Assembly: GCA_965248035.1 (NCBI GenBank)
Contig: OZ252054.1
Span: forward strand, 1,736,001 to 1,800,000
DNA length: 64,000 nucleotides
From: BJGV01 sp964194745
GTDB taxonomy: Bacteria; Pseudomonadota; Gammaproteobacteria; Burkholderiales; Nitrosomonadaceae
Reading direction: 5' to 3'
Part shown: positions 43,518 to 51,992 of the stretch, in pieces
How the letters are laid out: each line of letters begins with the position of its first letter
Numbering within the stretch: position 1 is the first letter of the stretch
Translations under genes and position numbers: made by a program
The notes under the pieces: model-generated
Database searches by the model: none
What the model saw: only the letters and a program-made list of their open reading frames with translations
What the model was told of the DNA's origin: nothing

Positions 43518-43637
43518 ATGTCTACACAGTTACAAGGCGGCTCACATACTGCTATCCAGCAGCACTCAGTAATTACAACCAAAGTAAGGTATAGGCTGAA
43601 ATTACGTATTCAATGGGTTTCAGAGGATATGAAATGA
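43518..43637 (+). CDS. 39-residue ORF spanning the second repeat copy
   Basis: Strong RBS (ATGGAGGAAT) before ATG 43518. The frame reads through repeat copy 2 and its stop overlaps the next ATG (ATGA). The C-terminal half is thus encoded by duplicated DNA. Confidence 0.45.
   Translation: MSTQLQGGSHTAIQQHSVITTKVRYRLKLRIQWVSEDMK
43584..43624 (+). repeat. duplicated about 41-bp upstream sequence, copy 2
   Basis: Near-identical to 43055-43096, with a few substitutions that keep this copy open in frame for the ORF at 43518. Confidence 0.7.
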
Positions 43638-43816
43638 CAAATCTAGAATTGGCACAACAGTTATTCGATGCTCAAGATAATGCAATCCAGTTGCATGCTT
43701 CCATAAAAGAACAAAACAGATCAGCCCAGCCTGAAAACGTAGACAAAATGCTGCTGGAATATATTGATCTGCAGCTCAAGATCAAAGAACTCCTGGCATG
43801 TGCTGGAGACAAGTAA
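43634..43816 (+). CDS. 60-residue helical phage protein
   Basis: Starts MTNLELAQQLFDAQDNAIQL. ATG 43634 is preferred to the in-frame ATG at 43613 because of coupling to the upstream stop. Two amphipathic helices; unknown function. Confidence 0.5.
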   Translation: MTNLELAQQLFDAQDNAIQLHASIKEQNRSAQPENVDKMLLEYIDLQLKIKELLACAGDK

Positions 43817-44037
43817 CACCATTCATCCAGAATCATGATCAATCAATCAACGCAACTGGCCACTACTTCGAACAGGATGACAAAGGCAATCAAAGGAAAG
43901 TCTACATTGCTAGACACTGTGACGTCTGCTTTGAAACTCAATCTGCCAGGTATGGGAAAGACGGAAAGAATTACTGTTCTAAATGCTGGCAAGATTATTG
44001 CGCTATGAAGGAAGGTGATTATGAGGTATTGGTGTAG
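43798..44037 (+). CDS. 79-residue zinc-finger-like phage protein
   Basis: Two C-x2-C pairs (HCDVCFETQSARY and YCSKCWQDYC) suggest a structural zinc. Starts within the end of the previous gene. Unknown function. Confidence 0.5.
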   Translation: MCWRQVTPFIQNHDQSINATGHYFEQDDKGNQRKVYIARHCDVCFETQSARYGKDGKNYCSKCWQDYCAMKEGDYEVLV

Positions 44038-44287
44038 TGCGGTCATAAGGGTAGCCCACGAAGGAGGGCATTACTTTTTAGATTTTTTCCCTGCTGTTGA
44101 TTTAGAGAAGGCACACGAACATATAAAAAGTTCTGTTGAATTTTATAATGATACTAAAAAATGGTTTGATAACGGTAGTGAATTAAGTTATATGGCTCAT
44201 GCTGGAGTATATGAGGTTTCTAAGCGGACTCACGATGAAATGAATAAAGTTCAAAATAAGATGAACATATTTGACGAGAGTTGGTAA
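44021..44287 (+). CDS. 88-residue phage protein
   Basis: From ATG 44021 (RYWCSAVIRVAHEGGHYF), overlapping the previous gene. Soluble, no family recognised. A 107-base gap follows with a short open frame lacking a normal start. Confidence 0.45.
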   Translation: MRYWCSAVIRVAHEGGHYFLDFFPAVDLEKAHEHIKSSVEFYNDTKKWFDNGSELSYMAHAGVYEVSKRTHDEMNKVQNKMNIFDESW

Positions 44288-44394
44288 TTAAGAAGTAAGG
44301 TAATTACTAAGACAGCACCATTCCAAGGTGAATCTGAGAAGGCAGATTACAAGAAGAAGGCTAAATTTAGACAAGTGGCTGATAGGTACTAAAT

Positions 44395-44709
44395 ATGCAC
44401 AAGCTAATATTGGTTGAATGGCTAGATTCCAGAGTATCAGATTCAGGATGGCAGTTTCTAACAGACACAAAAGAACCGGATGCTTGCAAGGTACAAACTA
44501 TCGGATGGCTTATAAAGCAAGGCAAGAACGCAATACTGTTAGCTCAGTGCTTATCAGATGAAGGAGAAGAACATCAACAAACTGGAGGAAGAGCAACCAT
44601 TGCTAGATGTCAGATACAGAAGATACTTGATCTATCTAATCTAGCTGGAAGTGAGATTGAATTGAGCTATGAATTGGAAGATGGTAAAGCAATCAGTTCT
44701 TATCAGTGA
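44395..44709 (+). CDS. 104-residue phage protein
   Basis: ILVEWLDSRVSDSGWQFL at the N-terminus and CKVQTIGWLIKQGKNAILLAQCLSD in the middle resemble small conserved early/late phage proteins of unknown role. Confidence 0.55.
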   Translation: MHKLILVEWLDSRVSDSGWQFLTDTKEPDACKVQTIGWLIKQGKNAILLAQCLSDEGEEHQQTGGRATIARCQIQKILDLSNLAGSEIELSYELEDGKAISSYQ

Positions 44710-45033
44710 AATGGTAGATATTCTTCCCTTATTAAACAGAGAATGGCTTGCGTGTGCACATGTGAAAGAAGGGATATTTGCGTCAATTATTGGTAACCAA
44801 TGAATAGAATCAAACACTTATAAGACAAATGGATTCCTATCAAGGGAATCAATGCCAGGATCAACGAGGCCATACATTTATTGACCGCTCAAGGTAGTCT
44901 ATATGAATCATAGACTTAAATTAAGAAGGGGGGTGTAGGGGGGGTGTACCCCGAAATCCAAATCGGCACCCCCGATGTAACGGGGTGGTCAGCACACACG
45001 ATTTTATTTTATAGGGCATAGGAGAAATTATTA
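44710..45033. other. gap with inverted repeats upstream of the terminase genes
   Basis: It holds a 30-codon ORF (44711-44803, MVDILPLLNREWLACAHVKE) of doubtful reality. It then has a hairpin AGTCTAT/ATAGACT (about 44907-44927), a G run, a palindrome GGGGTGTACCCC (44941-44952) and CACCCC/GGGGTG (44967-44987). A cluster of structure just before terS could be a packaging site, but this is only suggestive. Confidence 0.45.
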
Positions 45034-45519
45034 ATGATAAATAATAAAAAGGTACTTAAAGTAAGAAAGTACAAAGTTGGCTACAAAATAAGAGACGAAT
45101 TGCTAACAGGTGATGAGGCTTGTGGGTTAGAAAACTTTGTAATGAAATCGGCTTATTCGCCTGACGGTCATTATATTGGCTCGACGAAAGACGCTCATCG
45201 TCTAGTTGTAAAGCGAGGTATTAAACCTGAGCCGATGCCAGCTTCATGCGTTGGATCGCCGTTAGCTGGACTGCATATTTGCTCGATTGGGTTTTGTGAG
45301 CGTGAGCAAAAATGGTTTGGATGGAGTCATAGAGCGATCCATGGATTCAGGATAGGCGACAAAGTAAAGAAAGGAGATTGTACGAATTCGCCCGGTTGCA
45401 TTGACGAATATATTAGAGAGCATCCCGAAGCCGACTTGTCTTTGCCGGCTGGGTTTGAAGCTAGAAACTTAGATGATTGCAAACGTATGGCAATTGCTTT
45501 TTCAGATTCGGTTTCATAA
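45034..45519 (+). CDS. 161-residue hypothetical phage protein
   Basis: Soluble, with several Cys/His (VGSPLAGLHICSIGFCEREQKWFGWSHRAIHGF). Found before the terminase. Unknown family. RBS AGGAGA. Confidence 0.6.
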   Translation: MINNKKVLKVRKYKVGYKIRDELLTGDEACGLENFVMKSAYSPDGHYIGSTKDAHRLVVKRGIKPEPMPASCVGSPLAGLHICSIGFCEREQKWFGWSHRAIHGFRIGDKVKKGDCTNSPGCIDEYIREHPEADLSLPAGFEARNLDDCKRMAIAFSDSVS

Positions 45520-45555
45520 TACGTGATTGAATAATGACTGCAGTTAGCGGAGGTA

Positions 45556-45972
45556 ATGGAAGGGAGCGTTGAATTTGTAGAATGTTTAGAGAAGTGTACC
45601 CCGCGGCAGGCAGAGTTCGTCAGAAAGTATTTGGTAATAGGTAATGCGACGGAGGCATATAAGCAAGCCGGATATACGGGCAAGGCTGTTGGGGTAAGGG
45701 CGTATGAGGTTTTGAAGGTACCGAGGGTTGCGGCAGCGGTTAAGGCTGGTAAGTTAGATATAGCGAAGGCTACGCAGTATGACGCTAAGACGGCGATGAA
45801 GGAGTTAGAAGATTCAATAACGTTTGCCAAGGAAACAAAGAATGCTACAGCGGTTGCGAAGCTTGTGGAATTGAAAATGAAATTAACGGGATTATTAATT
45901 GAGCGAATTGACCAGAGGCAGGTAGGTTCGTTTACGGTGGAAATAAGTGGAATCAATAGATCGAAGAATTAA
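45556..45972 (+). CDS. terS: terminase small subunit
   Basis: 138 residues. TPRQAEFVRKYLVIGNATEAYKQAGYTGKAVGVRAYEVLKVPRVAAAV is the Terminase_2 small-subunit helix-turn-helix, which recognises phage DNA for packaging. Ends 26 bases inside terL. Confidence 0.9.
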   Translation: MEGSVEFVECLEKCTPRQAEFVRKYLVIGNATEAYKQAGYTGKAVGVRAYEVLKVPRVAAAVKAGKLDIAKATQYDAKTAMKELEDSITFAKETKNATAVAKLVELKMKLTGLLIERIDQRQVGSFTVEISGINRSKN

Positions 45973-47359
45973 ATACGAACCGGCTGGGCCGACTCTTAAA
46001 CGGTTTCACGAATCCGAAGCTTTTGTTCGCGGGATTAAGGGGCCGATTGGTTCGGGTAAATCTACTGGGTGTGTAGTTGAGCTTCTAAGTCGATCAGAGC
46101 TACAGGTTCCATATGTAGATGGTAGGAGTTATACACGCTGGGCCATTATTCGAAATTCCTATCCTGAATTAAAAACTACGACGCTTAAAACATGGGGCGA
46201 GTGGGTGCCAACGAATTTTGGCAAGATTACATTTGACTCTCCGATTGTGCATCACATCATTAATGACAAGATTGATATGGAGGTTTTCTTTCTTGCTCTG
46301 GATCGGCCAGAGGATCAAAGAAAATTACTATCTCTTGAATTAACCGGCGCGTGGATTAATGAAGCTCGGGAAGTGCCCAGGGCGATACTCGATGCATTGA
46401 CTGGTCGTGTAGGTAGATTCCCTTCAATGGCGAAAGGTGGGGCAACCTGGAGCGGTATCCTTATGGATACTAACGCGCCTGATGACCAAAGTTATTGGTA
46501 CAAGTTTGCAGAAGAAGATAGGCCCAAGGGGTATGAGTTTTTCGATCAACCTCCTGGTGATGGCCCTGACGCTGAGAATCTACAGAATCTACCTCCAGGC
46601 TACTATGATCGTATCAAAGCGGGTAAGGATGAAGACTGGATAAAAGTTTACGTGCGCGGCGAATATGGATATGTGACCGAAGGTAAACCAGTATTCCCGA
46701 TGTTTAAAGATAGTACACATACCTATCCCACACCATTAAATCCTGTTGCGCGAGTTCCATTATTGATCGGTGTTGACTTTGGATTAACCCCCGCAGCGAT
46801 CATTGCTCAAAAACTCACAAATGGAAGATGGTTGATCCTTGATGAATTCATAGCCACAGAATGCGGCATTACTCGATTTGGCGAAGCATTGAAAAGTTAC
46901 ATGGCCACAACTTACCCTGATCACAATGTAGATGGTTGCTGGGGCGATCCTGCTGGTAATACTCGAGACAATGATGAGAAAACCGCATTGCAGATTATGA
47001 AAAATAAAACGGGCTGGCCGTGTAGGGCGGCACCTACAAACGTAATAGCACTTCGTACAGAGGTTGTGATTCAGGCATTAAATAGATTAATAGATGGTAC
47101 GCCAGGGTTTGTGCTTTCCCCGAAGTGCAAAATGTTACGCAAAGGTTTAGCTGGTGGTTATCACTACAAGCCAATTCAGTCTTCTAATGGAACGCAGTTT
47201 CATGACACCCCAAGTAAAAATTCTTACAGTCATCCGTGCGATGGGCTGCAGTATCTACTATTAGGCGGTGGTGAGCATACGGTTGTAATGAGGAGGCCAC
47301 GACAAGGACAGTCAAGACGACAAACAGTAGCAAGAGATTCTAATTACGCGGTGATATAA
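45947..47359 (+). CDS. terL: terminase large subunit
   Basis: 470 residues from GTG 45947. Walker A GPIGSGKST (32-40), a coupling/ATPase core, and the C-terminal RNase-H-like nuclease starting LIGVDFGLTPAAI with later acidic residues (GCWGDPAG, DGLQYLLLGGG). Motor that packages phage DNA into the prohead. Overlaps terS. Confidence 0.93.
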   Translation: MESIDRRIKYEPAGPTLKRFHESEAFVRGIKGPIGSGKSTGCVVELLSRSELQVPYVDGRSYTRWAIIRNSYPELKTTTLKTWGEWVPTNFGKITFDSPIVHHIINDKIDMEVFFLALDRPEDQRKLLSLELTGAWINEAREVPRAILDALTGRVGRFPSMAKGGATWSGILMDTNAPDDQSYWYKFAEEDRPKGYEFFDQPPGDGPDAENLQNLPPGYYDRIKAGKDEDWIKVYVRGEYGYVTEGKPVFPMFKDSTHTYPTPLNPVARVPLLIGVDFGLTPAAIIAQKLTNGRWLILDEFIATECGITRFGEALKSYMATTYPDHNVDGCWGDPAGNTRDNDEKTALQIMKNKTGWPCRAAPTNVIALRTEVVIQALNRLIDGTPGFVLSPKCKMLRKGLAGGYHYKPIQSSNGTQFHDTPSKNSYSHPCDGLQYLLLGGGEHTVVMRRPRQGQSRRQTVARDSNYAVI

Positions 47360-47369
47360 GGAGGAAGTT

Positions 47370-47576
47370 ATGGGCGGATTATTTGGTGGTCCAAGTACAA
47401 AGCCAAGTAAGTTTTCAATATTTCAGGCGCTTGCTGAGAAACACCAACTTGAAGCACAGAAAGCGGGAGAAGATGAGCGTAGGCGTGTTCTTAGGGCGGG
47501 TGGCAGGGCATCTACATTCTTTACGGCGCTAGAAGATACAGATGCGCCAGATGCTAAGAAATTTCTAGGCACATGA
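47370..47576 (+). CDS. small head-completion-region protein
   Basis: 68 residues (GGLFGGPSTKPSKF... RRVLRAGGRASTFFTALED) between terL and the portal gene, with strong RBS AAGGAGGAAG. Such short proteins occur at this spot in BPP-1-like phages. Overlaps the portal start by 4 bases. Confidence 0.65.
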   Translation: MGGLFGGPSTKPSKFSIFQALAEKHQLEAQKAGEDERRRVLRAGGRASTFFTALEDTDAPDAKKFLGT

Positions 47577-49213
47577 GAGAAGACGACATTGTAGAAGACG
47601 TAATCCAGTTACACGGTCGCACGGTAACTGATCGAGCAACACTGGATGCGCAATTGGAAGAAATTGCACAGGTTATTTCGCCCGTGCATTCGGGTACATT
47701 TGGTTCTAGTTTTTCTCATCAGGAAGGCCAGAAGAAGACTGAGAAAATGGTAGACACGACGGCTGTATTGGCCTTAGAAAGATCTGCCTCGATAATTGAA
47801 TCATTTATGACGCCTAGAAGCTCAACTTGGCACACGTTAGAACCAAGTAATGAATTTTTATTGAGAGATAGAAGAGTAATGGAGTGGTTTGAGTTTTTGA
47901 ACAAAACAGTATTCAGGCTTCGGTATGCCCCAAGAGCAAATTTTGTTTCACAAAAACATGGCGACTATTCTTCTTTGATGAGTTTTGGGACTGGTGTTTT
48001 ATTTACTGATAAATTAGTAGATAGAAATCAAAAAGGACTTCGTTATAAAAATATAAATATCGGGAAAATAAATTTCATACAAAACCATCAAGGGATTATT
48101 GATGGTGGGTTGCGCAAATTTCGTCTTACCTCTAGGCAGGCGTTACAGCAATTTGGTAAAGAGAATCTTCCCAAAGAAATTATAGATGAAGCAGAAGATC
48201 CAAAGAAATCGCTGAACATGCATTGGTTTATTCATTGTGTAAAACCAAGAACAGAAGAAGAGGGTTTTGATCCTGATAGAAAAGACTCTCTAGGATTTCC
48301 TTTCACAAATTACTATGTATCTGAAACTGGCAAGGCTCTTGTTCAAACTGGCGGATTCTCAACGTTTCCATATTCAATCAGTCGTTATAAAGTTTTTGCT
48401 GATGATGTGTATGGAACAAGTCCGGCAATGATGGCTCTTCCAACCATTAAGGTTTTGAATGAGGAAAAGAGAACAGTTCTAAAACACGGACATCGCTCTG
48501 TTGCCCCACCTTTGCTATTACATGATGACGGCGTATTGGATACTTTCTCTGTTAAGCCAGATGCTACAAATTATGGCGGGGTAACTGCAGAGGGTAGGGC
48601 GCTTGTCCATACTCTGCCTGTAGGCAATCTAGCTGTTGGTAGAGAGATGATGGAAGATGAGAAAGCAACGATCAATGAGTTCTTCCTTATCTCTTTATTC
48701 AAGGCCCTAGTTGATAACCCGAATATGACGGCTACACAAGTTCTTGAAATAGCAAAAGAAAGGGGCGCCCTTGTGTCCCCTGTTTTTGGTCGGCAAGAAT
48801 CAGAATCTCTGGCCCCTATGATTGATCGAGAAATCGATTTAATTATGCAATTAGGACTCATTCCCCCAATGCCAGAAGTTCTAGTTGAGGCAAAAGGGGA
48901 ATATAAGATCACTTATACAAGTCCGCTTTCTAGAGCACAGGAAACAGAAGAGGCAGCAGGATTGCTAAGAACAGTTGATTGGTTGATGCCGGTTATCAAT
49001 GTAACTGGAAATACTGAACAATTGGATTATATAGATTGGGACCAAGCAATGCCTGATTTGATGAGAATTCAGGGGTTGCCTCTAAGGTGGCAACGACCAA
49101 TTCAGGACGTATTAGCGAAGAGAGAGGAAAGGGCTGAAGCCGCTCAAGGTAAGCAGTTACTAGAAGCTGCGCCTTCTCTCTCTTCCGTGATTAAAGGTGC
49201 ACTTCCAGCATGA
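47573..49213 (+). CDS. portal / head-to-tail connector protein
   Basis: 546 residues of the T7 gp8/BPP-1-type connector family: VDTTAVLALERSASIIESFMTPRSSTWHTLEPS, YGTSPAMMALPTIKVLNEEKR and ISLFKALVDNPNMTATQVLEIAKERG. Forms the ring through which DNA enters and leaves. Its stop overlaps the start of the Bbp19-like gene that element E interrupts. Confidence 0.9.
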   Translation: MREDDIVEDVIQLHGRTVTDRATLDAQLEEIAQVISPVHSGTFGSSFSHQEGQKKTEKMVDTTAVLALERSASIIESFMTPRSSTWHTLEPSNEFLLRDRRVMEWFEFLNKTVFRLRYAPRANFVSQKHGDYSSLMSFGTGVLFTDKLVDRNQKGLRYKNINIGKINFIQNHQGIIDGGLRKFRLTSRQALQQFGKENLPKEIIDEAEDPKKSLNMHWFIHCVKPRTEEEGFDPDRKDSLGFPFTNYYVSETGKALVQTGGFSTFPYSISRYKVFADDVYGTSPAMMALPTIKVLNEEKRTVLKHGHRSVAPPLLLHDDGVLDTFSVKPDATNYGGVTAEGRALVHTLPVGNLAVGREMMEDEKATINEFFLISLFKALVDNPNMTATQVLEIAKERGALVSPVFGRQESESLAPMIDREIDLIMQLGLIPPMPEVLVEAKGEYKITYTSPLSRAQETEEAAGLLRTVDWLMPVINVTGNTEQLDYIDWDQAMPDLMRIQGLPLRWQRPIQDVLAKREERAEAAQGKQLLEAAPSLSSVIKGALPA

Positions 49214-49243
49214 GTTTACCAGAGTGGGCAAGAAACATTATTA

Positions 49244-49294
49244 GGGAATTATATACTTAAATCCGCAGAAATATATTGACATTCAGGCCTTTTC
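49244..49294 (+). repeat. left terminal inverted repeat of element E
   Basis: 51 bases exactly complementary to 51947-51997, including core AATCCGCA (49260-49267) and the -35 box of the transposase promoter. Preceded by CATTATTA at 49236-49243. Confidence 0.97.
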
Positions 49295-49309
49295 ATATTA
49301 TAATCCGCA
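49276..49309 (+). promoter_or_regulatory. consensus promoter of the element E transposase
   Basis: TTGACA (49276-49281), exactly 17 bases, TATAAT (49299-49304): a perfect sigma-70 promoter. The core AATCCGCA of the terminal repeat recurs at 49302-49309, overlapping the -10 box, a natural place for self-repression. Confidence 0.8.
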
Positions 49310-49333
49310 TATACTAAGCACAACGGAGTCGAT

Positions 49334-50260
49334 ATGAAAAAGCACGTAGCCAAAACCATAAGCATCATGGAATTGTTAGAAAGATTTGATACCGAAGAAA
49401 AGGCAGTACATTGGTTTGAAGAAGTTCTTTGGAACCATAAGCGAGTTTGTATGCATTGTAGTTGCGCTGATAGAATCAGCCGGGCTAAGGCTAAGAATCA
49501 TACGTATTGGTGCGGGGATTGCCGGAAACATTTTACTGTCAGAAACGGGACGATTATGCAATCATCAAAATTGAGCCTGAGGAAATGGGCGGTAGCAATA
49601 TATTATGTATTGACCGCAAGAAAAGGGATCTCAAGTTTGCAATTATCTAAAGAATTGAGTATGACACAAAAGACGGCATGGCACCTTGGGCACCGCATCC
49701 GTGAGGCTTGCTCACAAGACGGCTCTTTGGTTTCTGGTATCGTTGAGGCAGACGAAACCTACATCGGCGGCAAAGAAACAAACAAACACAATGACAAGAA
49801 ACTAAAGGCTGGTCGTGGTGCGGTAGGCAAGACTGCGGTAATGGGTATGCGTGAGCGGGGCGGGCGGGTACAAGCTATGCCAATTTCCAAAGCAGACAAG
49901 GCTACCTTGCAAGGTAAGATTGTTAGACACGTTAAGGCGGGCTCAACTGTTTACACAGATAATCACAGGGGCTATATTGGTTTACAAGGGTTTTACTATC
50001 AAAGTGTAAACCATTCAGCAAGAGAGTATGTGAACGGAATGGTGCACACTAATGGTATAGAGAGCGTATGGGCGTTGTTGAAACGTGGTTACAATGGGGT
50101 GTACCATAGCTTCAGTAAAAAGCACCTGGGTCGCTATGTAAATGAAGTTACCTTCAGGCTGAATGAGGGGAATGTGAGCAGGGATACGCAGGACAGAATG
50201 AAGAGCTTGTGCAAGAGCATGACTGGCAAGAGACTTCCTTATGCTGAGTTGGTAAAATGA
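49334..50260 (+). CDS. IS1595-family transposase, element E
   Basis: 308 residues, intact: zinc ribbon CMHCSCADR... YWCGDCRKHFTV, VEADETYIGGKETNKHNDKK, VYTDNHRGYIGLQ and VHTNGIESVWALLKRGYNG. Closest in the window to the element C transposase. Stop overlaps the methyltransferase start (ATGA). Confidence 0.95.
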   Translation: MKKHVAKTISIMELLERFDTEEKAVHWFEEVLWNHKRVCMHCSCADRISRAKAKNHTYWCGDCRKHFTVRNGTIMQSSKLSLRKWAVAIYYVLTARKGISSLQLSKELSMTQKTAWHLGHRIREACSQDGSLVSGIVEADETYIGGKETNKHNDKKLKAGRGAVGKTAVMGMRERGGRVQAMPISKADKATLQGKIVRHVKAGSTVYTDNHRGYIGLQGFYYQSVNHSAREYVNGMVHTNGIESVWALLKRGYNGVYHSFSKKHLGRYVNEVTFRLNEGNVSRDTQDRMKSLCKSMTGKRLPYAELVK

Positions 50261-51091
50261 GTGTGGTATTAGGACAGGCGGTGCAAACAGCCTCGATTTA
50301 TAAAGGGGATTGCCTAACCCTTATTCCCGAGAAAATACCTGATGACACTATAGATCTGATAATCACCTCACCCCCTTATGCGGATCAGCGAAAAGACAAT
50401 TACAGGGGGGGGGTGTGCAAATGAATATGTTGATTGGATGCTCCCCAGAACGGAGCAATTAAAGAAATGCTTAAAACCCTCAGGGTCGTTTGTCTTGAAT
50501 ATCAAAGAACGCGCCATTAACGGAGAACGGCATCCTTACGTGATTGAGTTGATCCAGGGGCTTAGGTCTCAGGGCTGGCTTTGGGTAGAGGAGTATTGCT
50601 GGCACAAAAAAAACAGCTACCCGGGTAAATGGCCGAATCGCTTTCGCGACTCATGGGAACGCTTGCTGCATTTTACCAGGCATAAAAAATTCAAAATGAA
50701 TCAAGGAGCAGTACGTGTGCCTATGGGAGACTGGAAGGACTCCCGTTTAAGAAGTCTGTCTGATACAGATAAAAGACGTGACGATAGCGCTCATGGAAAC
50801 GGGTTTGGGAAGCGTGTGGCTAATTGGGAAGGCAGGGAGATGGCTTATCCTACAAACGTACTACACATGGCTACTGAGTGCGGCAATTCAGGCCACCCGG
50901 CATCGTTCCCCGAGGCACTACCTAATTGGTTTATACGGTTATTCACGGACGAAAGAGACACTGTGCTGGACCCGTTCGCGGGGTCGGGGACAACTATTAT
51001 TGCTGCACACAAGCTAAACCGAAACTCGGTAGGGATTGACCTTTCCAAAGATTATTGTGCGTTGATGCGTAAAAGACTGAAAGAGTTGTGA
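50257..51091 (+). pseudogene. amino DNA methyltransferase of element E, out of frame at a poly-G run
   Basis: From ATG 50257 the protein reads to motif IV (DLIITSPPYADQRKDNY) and hits a stop at 50422-50424, just after nine G (50405-50413). With eight G the frame joins CANEYVDWMLPRTEQ and continues to DPFAGSGTTIIAAHKLNR and the TGA at 51089. Closely similar to the element A enzyme throughout. Could be a phase-off state, a dead gene or a sequencing miscount. Confidence 0.9.
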
Positions 51092-51816
51092 ACAACCCTG
51101 AATGGTGGTGCCAGGCTGAAGCAGAGATAAGTTTACATGTCGCTGATTTTGCAGATAAGATTAAAGGAAAGTTAGATAACCTGAATCCTAAAGACTTAGT
51201 TACAAGAAAGAATCCATACCTTTTTTGTTTGAGAGCGATTAATGATGAGGAGAGCTTTTCAACAGCTATCCTTGAGGCCTACTTGTCGTCTAGCGAAGAA
51301 ACCATGTTTGGTACGTTAGCAGAGCAGTGCGCGGTAGTGATATGCCGATTTGGTAAAGGTGGCATGAAGTCCACGGCAGAGGGCATTGATATTGAGTATG
51401 TTGAAGGTCGGATAAGAACCATCATTCAGGTAAAGTCTGGCAGATACTGGGGGAATTCGTCCCAACGTAAGAAAATGGAAGACTACTTCACCAGAGCTAA
51501 ACGTATTGTAACTCAGGGCGCGGTTATACCGATAAAGTGCATTGAAGGCGTATGCTATGGACATGCCGGCACAATAAACAAGGGAAACTACTATACCTAT
51601 GTAGGATCTGATTTTTGGAAAGAGATTAGCGGATGGGAAGACACCTATCTTGCTATATTATGTATATTTTCAACGCATGCCCAAAATGGGCTCACAGAAG
51701 CAAAGACAGCCGCCAGGGCAGTAATTAGATCGTTCCTTAGAGAAAACCGGATTTCTTTAGACAATCAAATTAACTGGGCCAACTTGGTTCAGTATGTGAA
51801 CGGGAGTAAATTATGA
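51088..51816 (+). CDS. PmeII-like type II restriction endonuclease, element E
   Basis: 242 residues from GTG 51088. Matches the PmeII-family layout: TRKNPYLFCLRAI, AYLSSSEETMFGTLAEQCAVVICRF, then GIDIEYVEGRIRTIIQVKSGRYWGNSSQRKKMEDYF with D and QVKSG forming the nuclease core. Intact although its methyltransferase frame is broken, which would be dangerous to the host if expressed and active. Confidence 0.8.
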   Translation: MNNPEWWCQAEAEISLHVADFADKIKGKLDNLNPKDLVTRKNPYLFCLRAINDEESFSTAILEAYLSSSEETMFGTLAEQCAVVICRFGKGGMKSTAEGIDIEYVEGRIRTIIQVKSGRYWGNSSQRKKMEDYFTRAKRIVTQGAVIPIKCIEGVCYGHAGTINKGNYYTYVGSDFWKEISGWEDTYLAILCIFSTHAQNGLTEAKTAARAVIRSFLRENRISLDNQINWANLVQYVNGSKL

Positions 51817-51992
51817 AGCACAGACCAACCGAGAAGGAAGTAAAGGAAATTGCGAAAAGTATTCTTGTCAGAAAGTCAGACAAGCCCTTAAGAAACTGCA
51901 GTGAACATCCTACAAACAAGCAATTAAGGGATGTGTTCAGGTTTGAGAAAAGGCCTGAATGTCAATATATTTCTGCGGATTTAAGTATATAA
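51813..51992 (+). CDS. small ORF at the end of element E
   Basis: 59 residues overlapping the endonuclease stop (ATGA). Basic N-terminus (MKHRPTEKEVKEIAKSILVR); the last 15 or so residues are encoded by the terminal repeat. It lacks the QPSKAE motif but sits where the other elements have their small protein. Confidence 0.5.
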   Translation: MKHRPTEKEVKEIAKSILVRKSDKPLRNCSEHPTNKQLRDVFRFEKRPECQYISADLSI

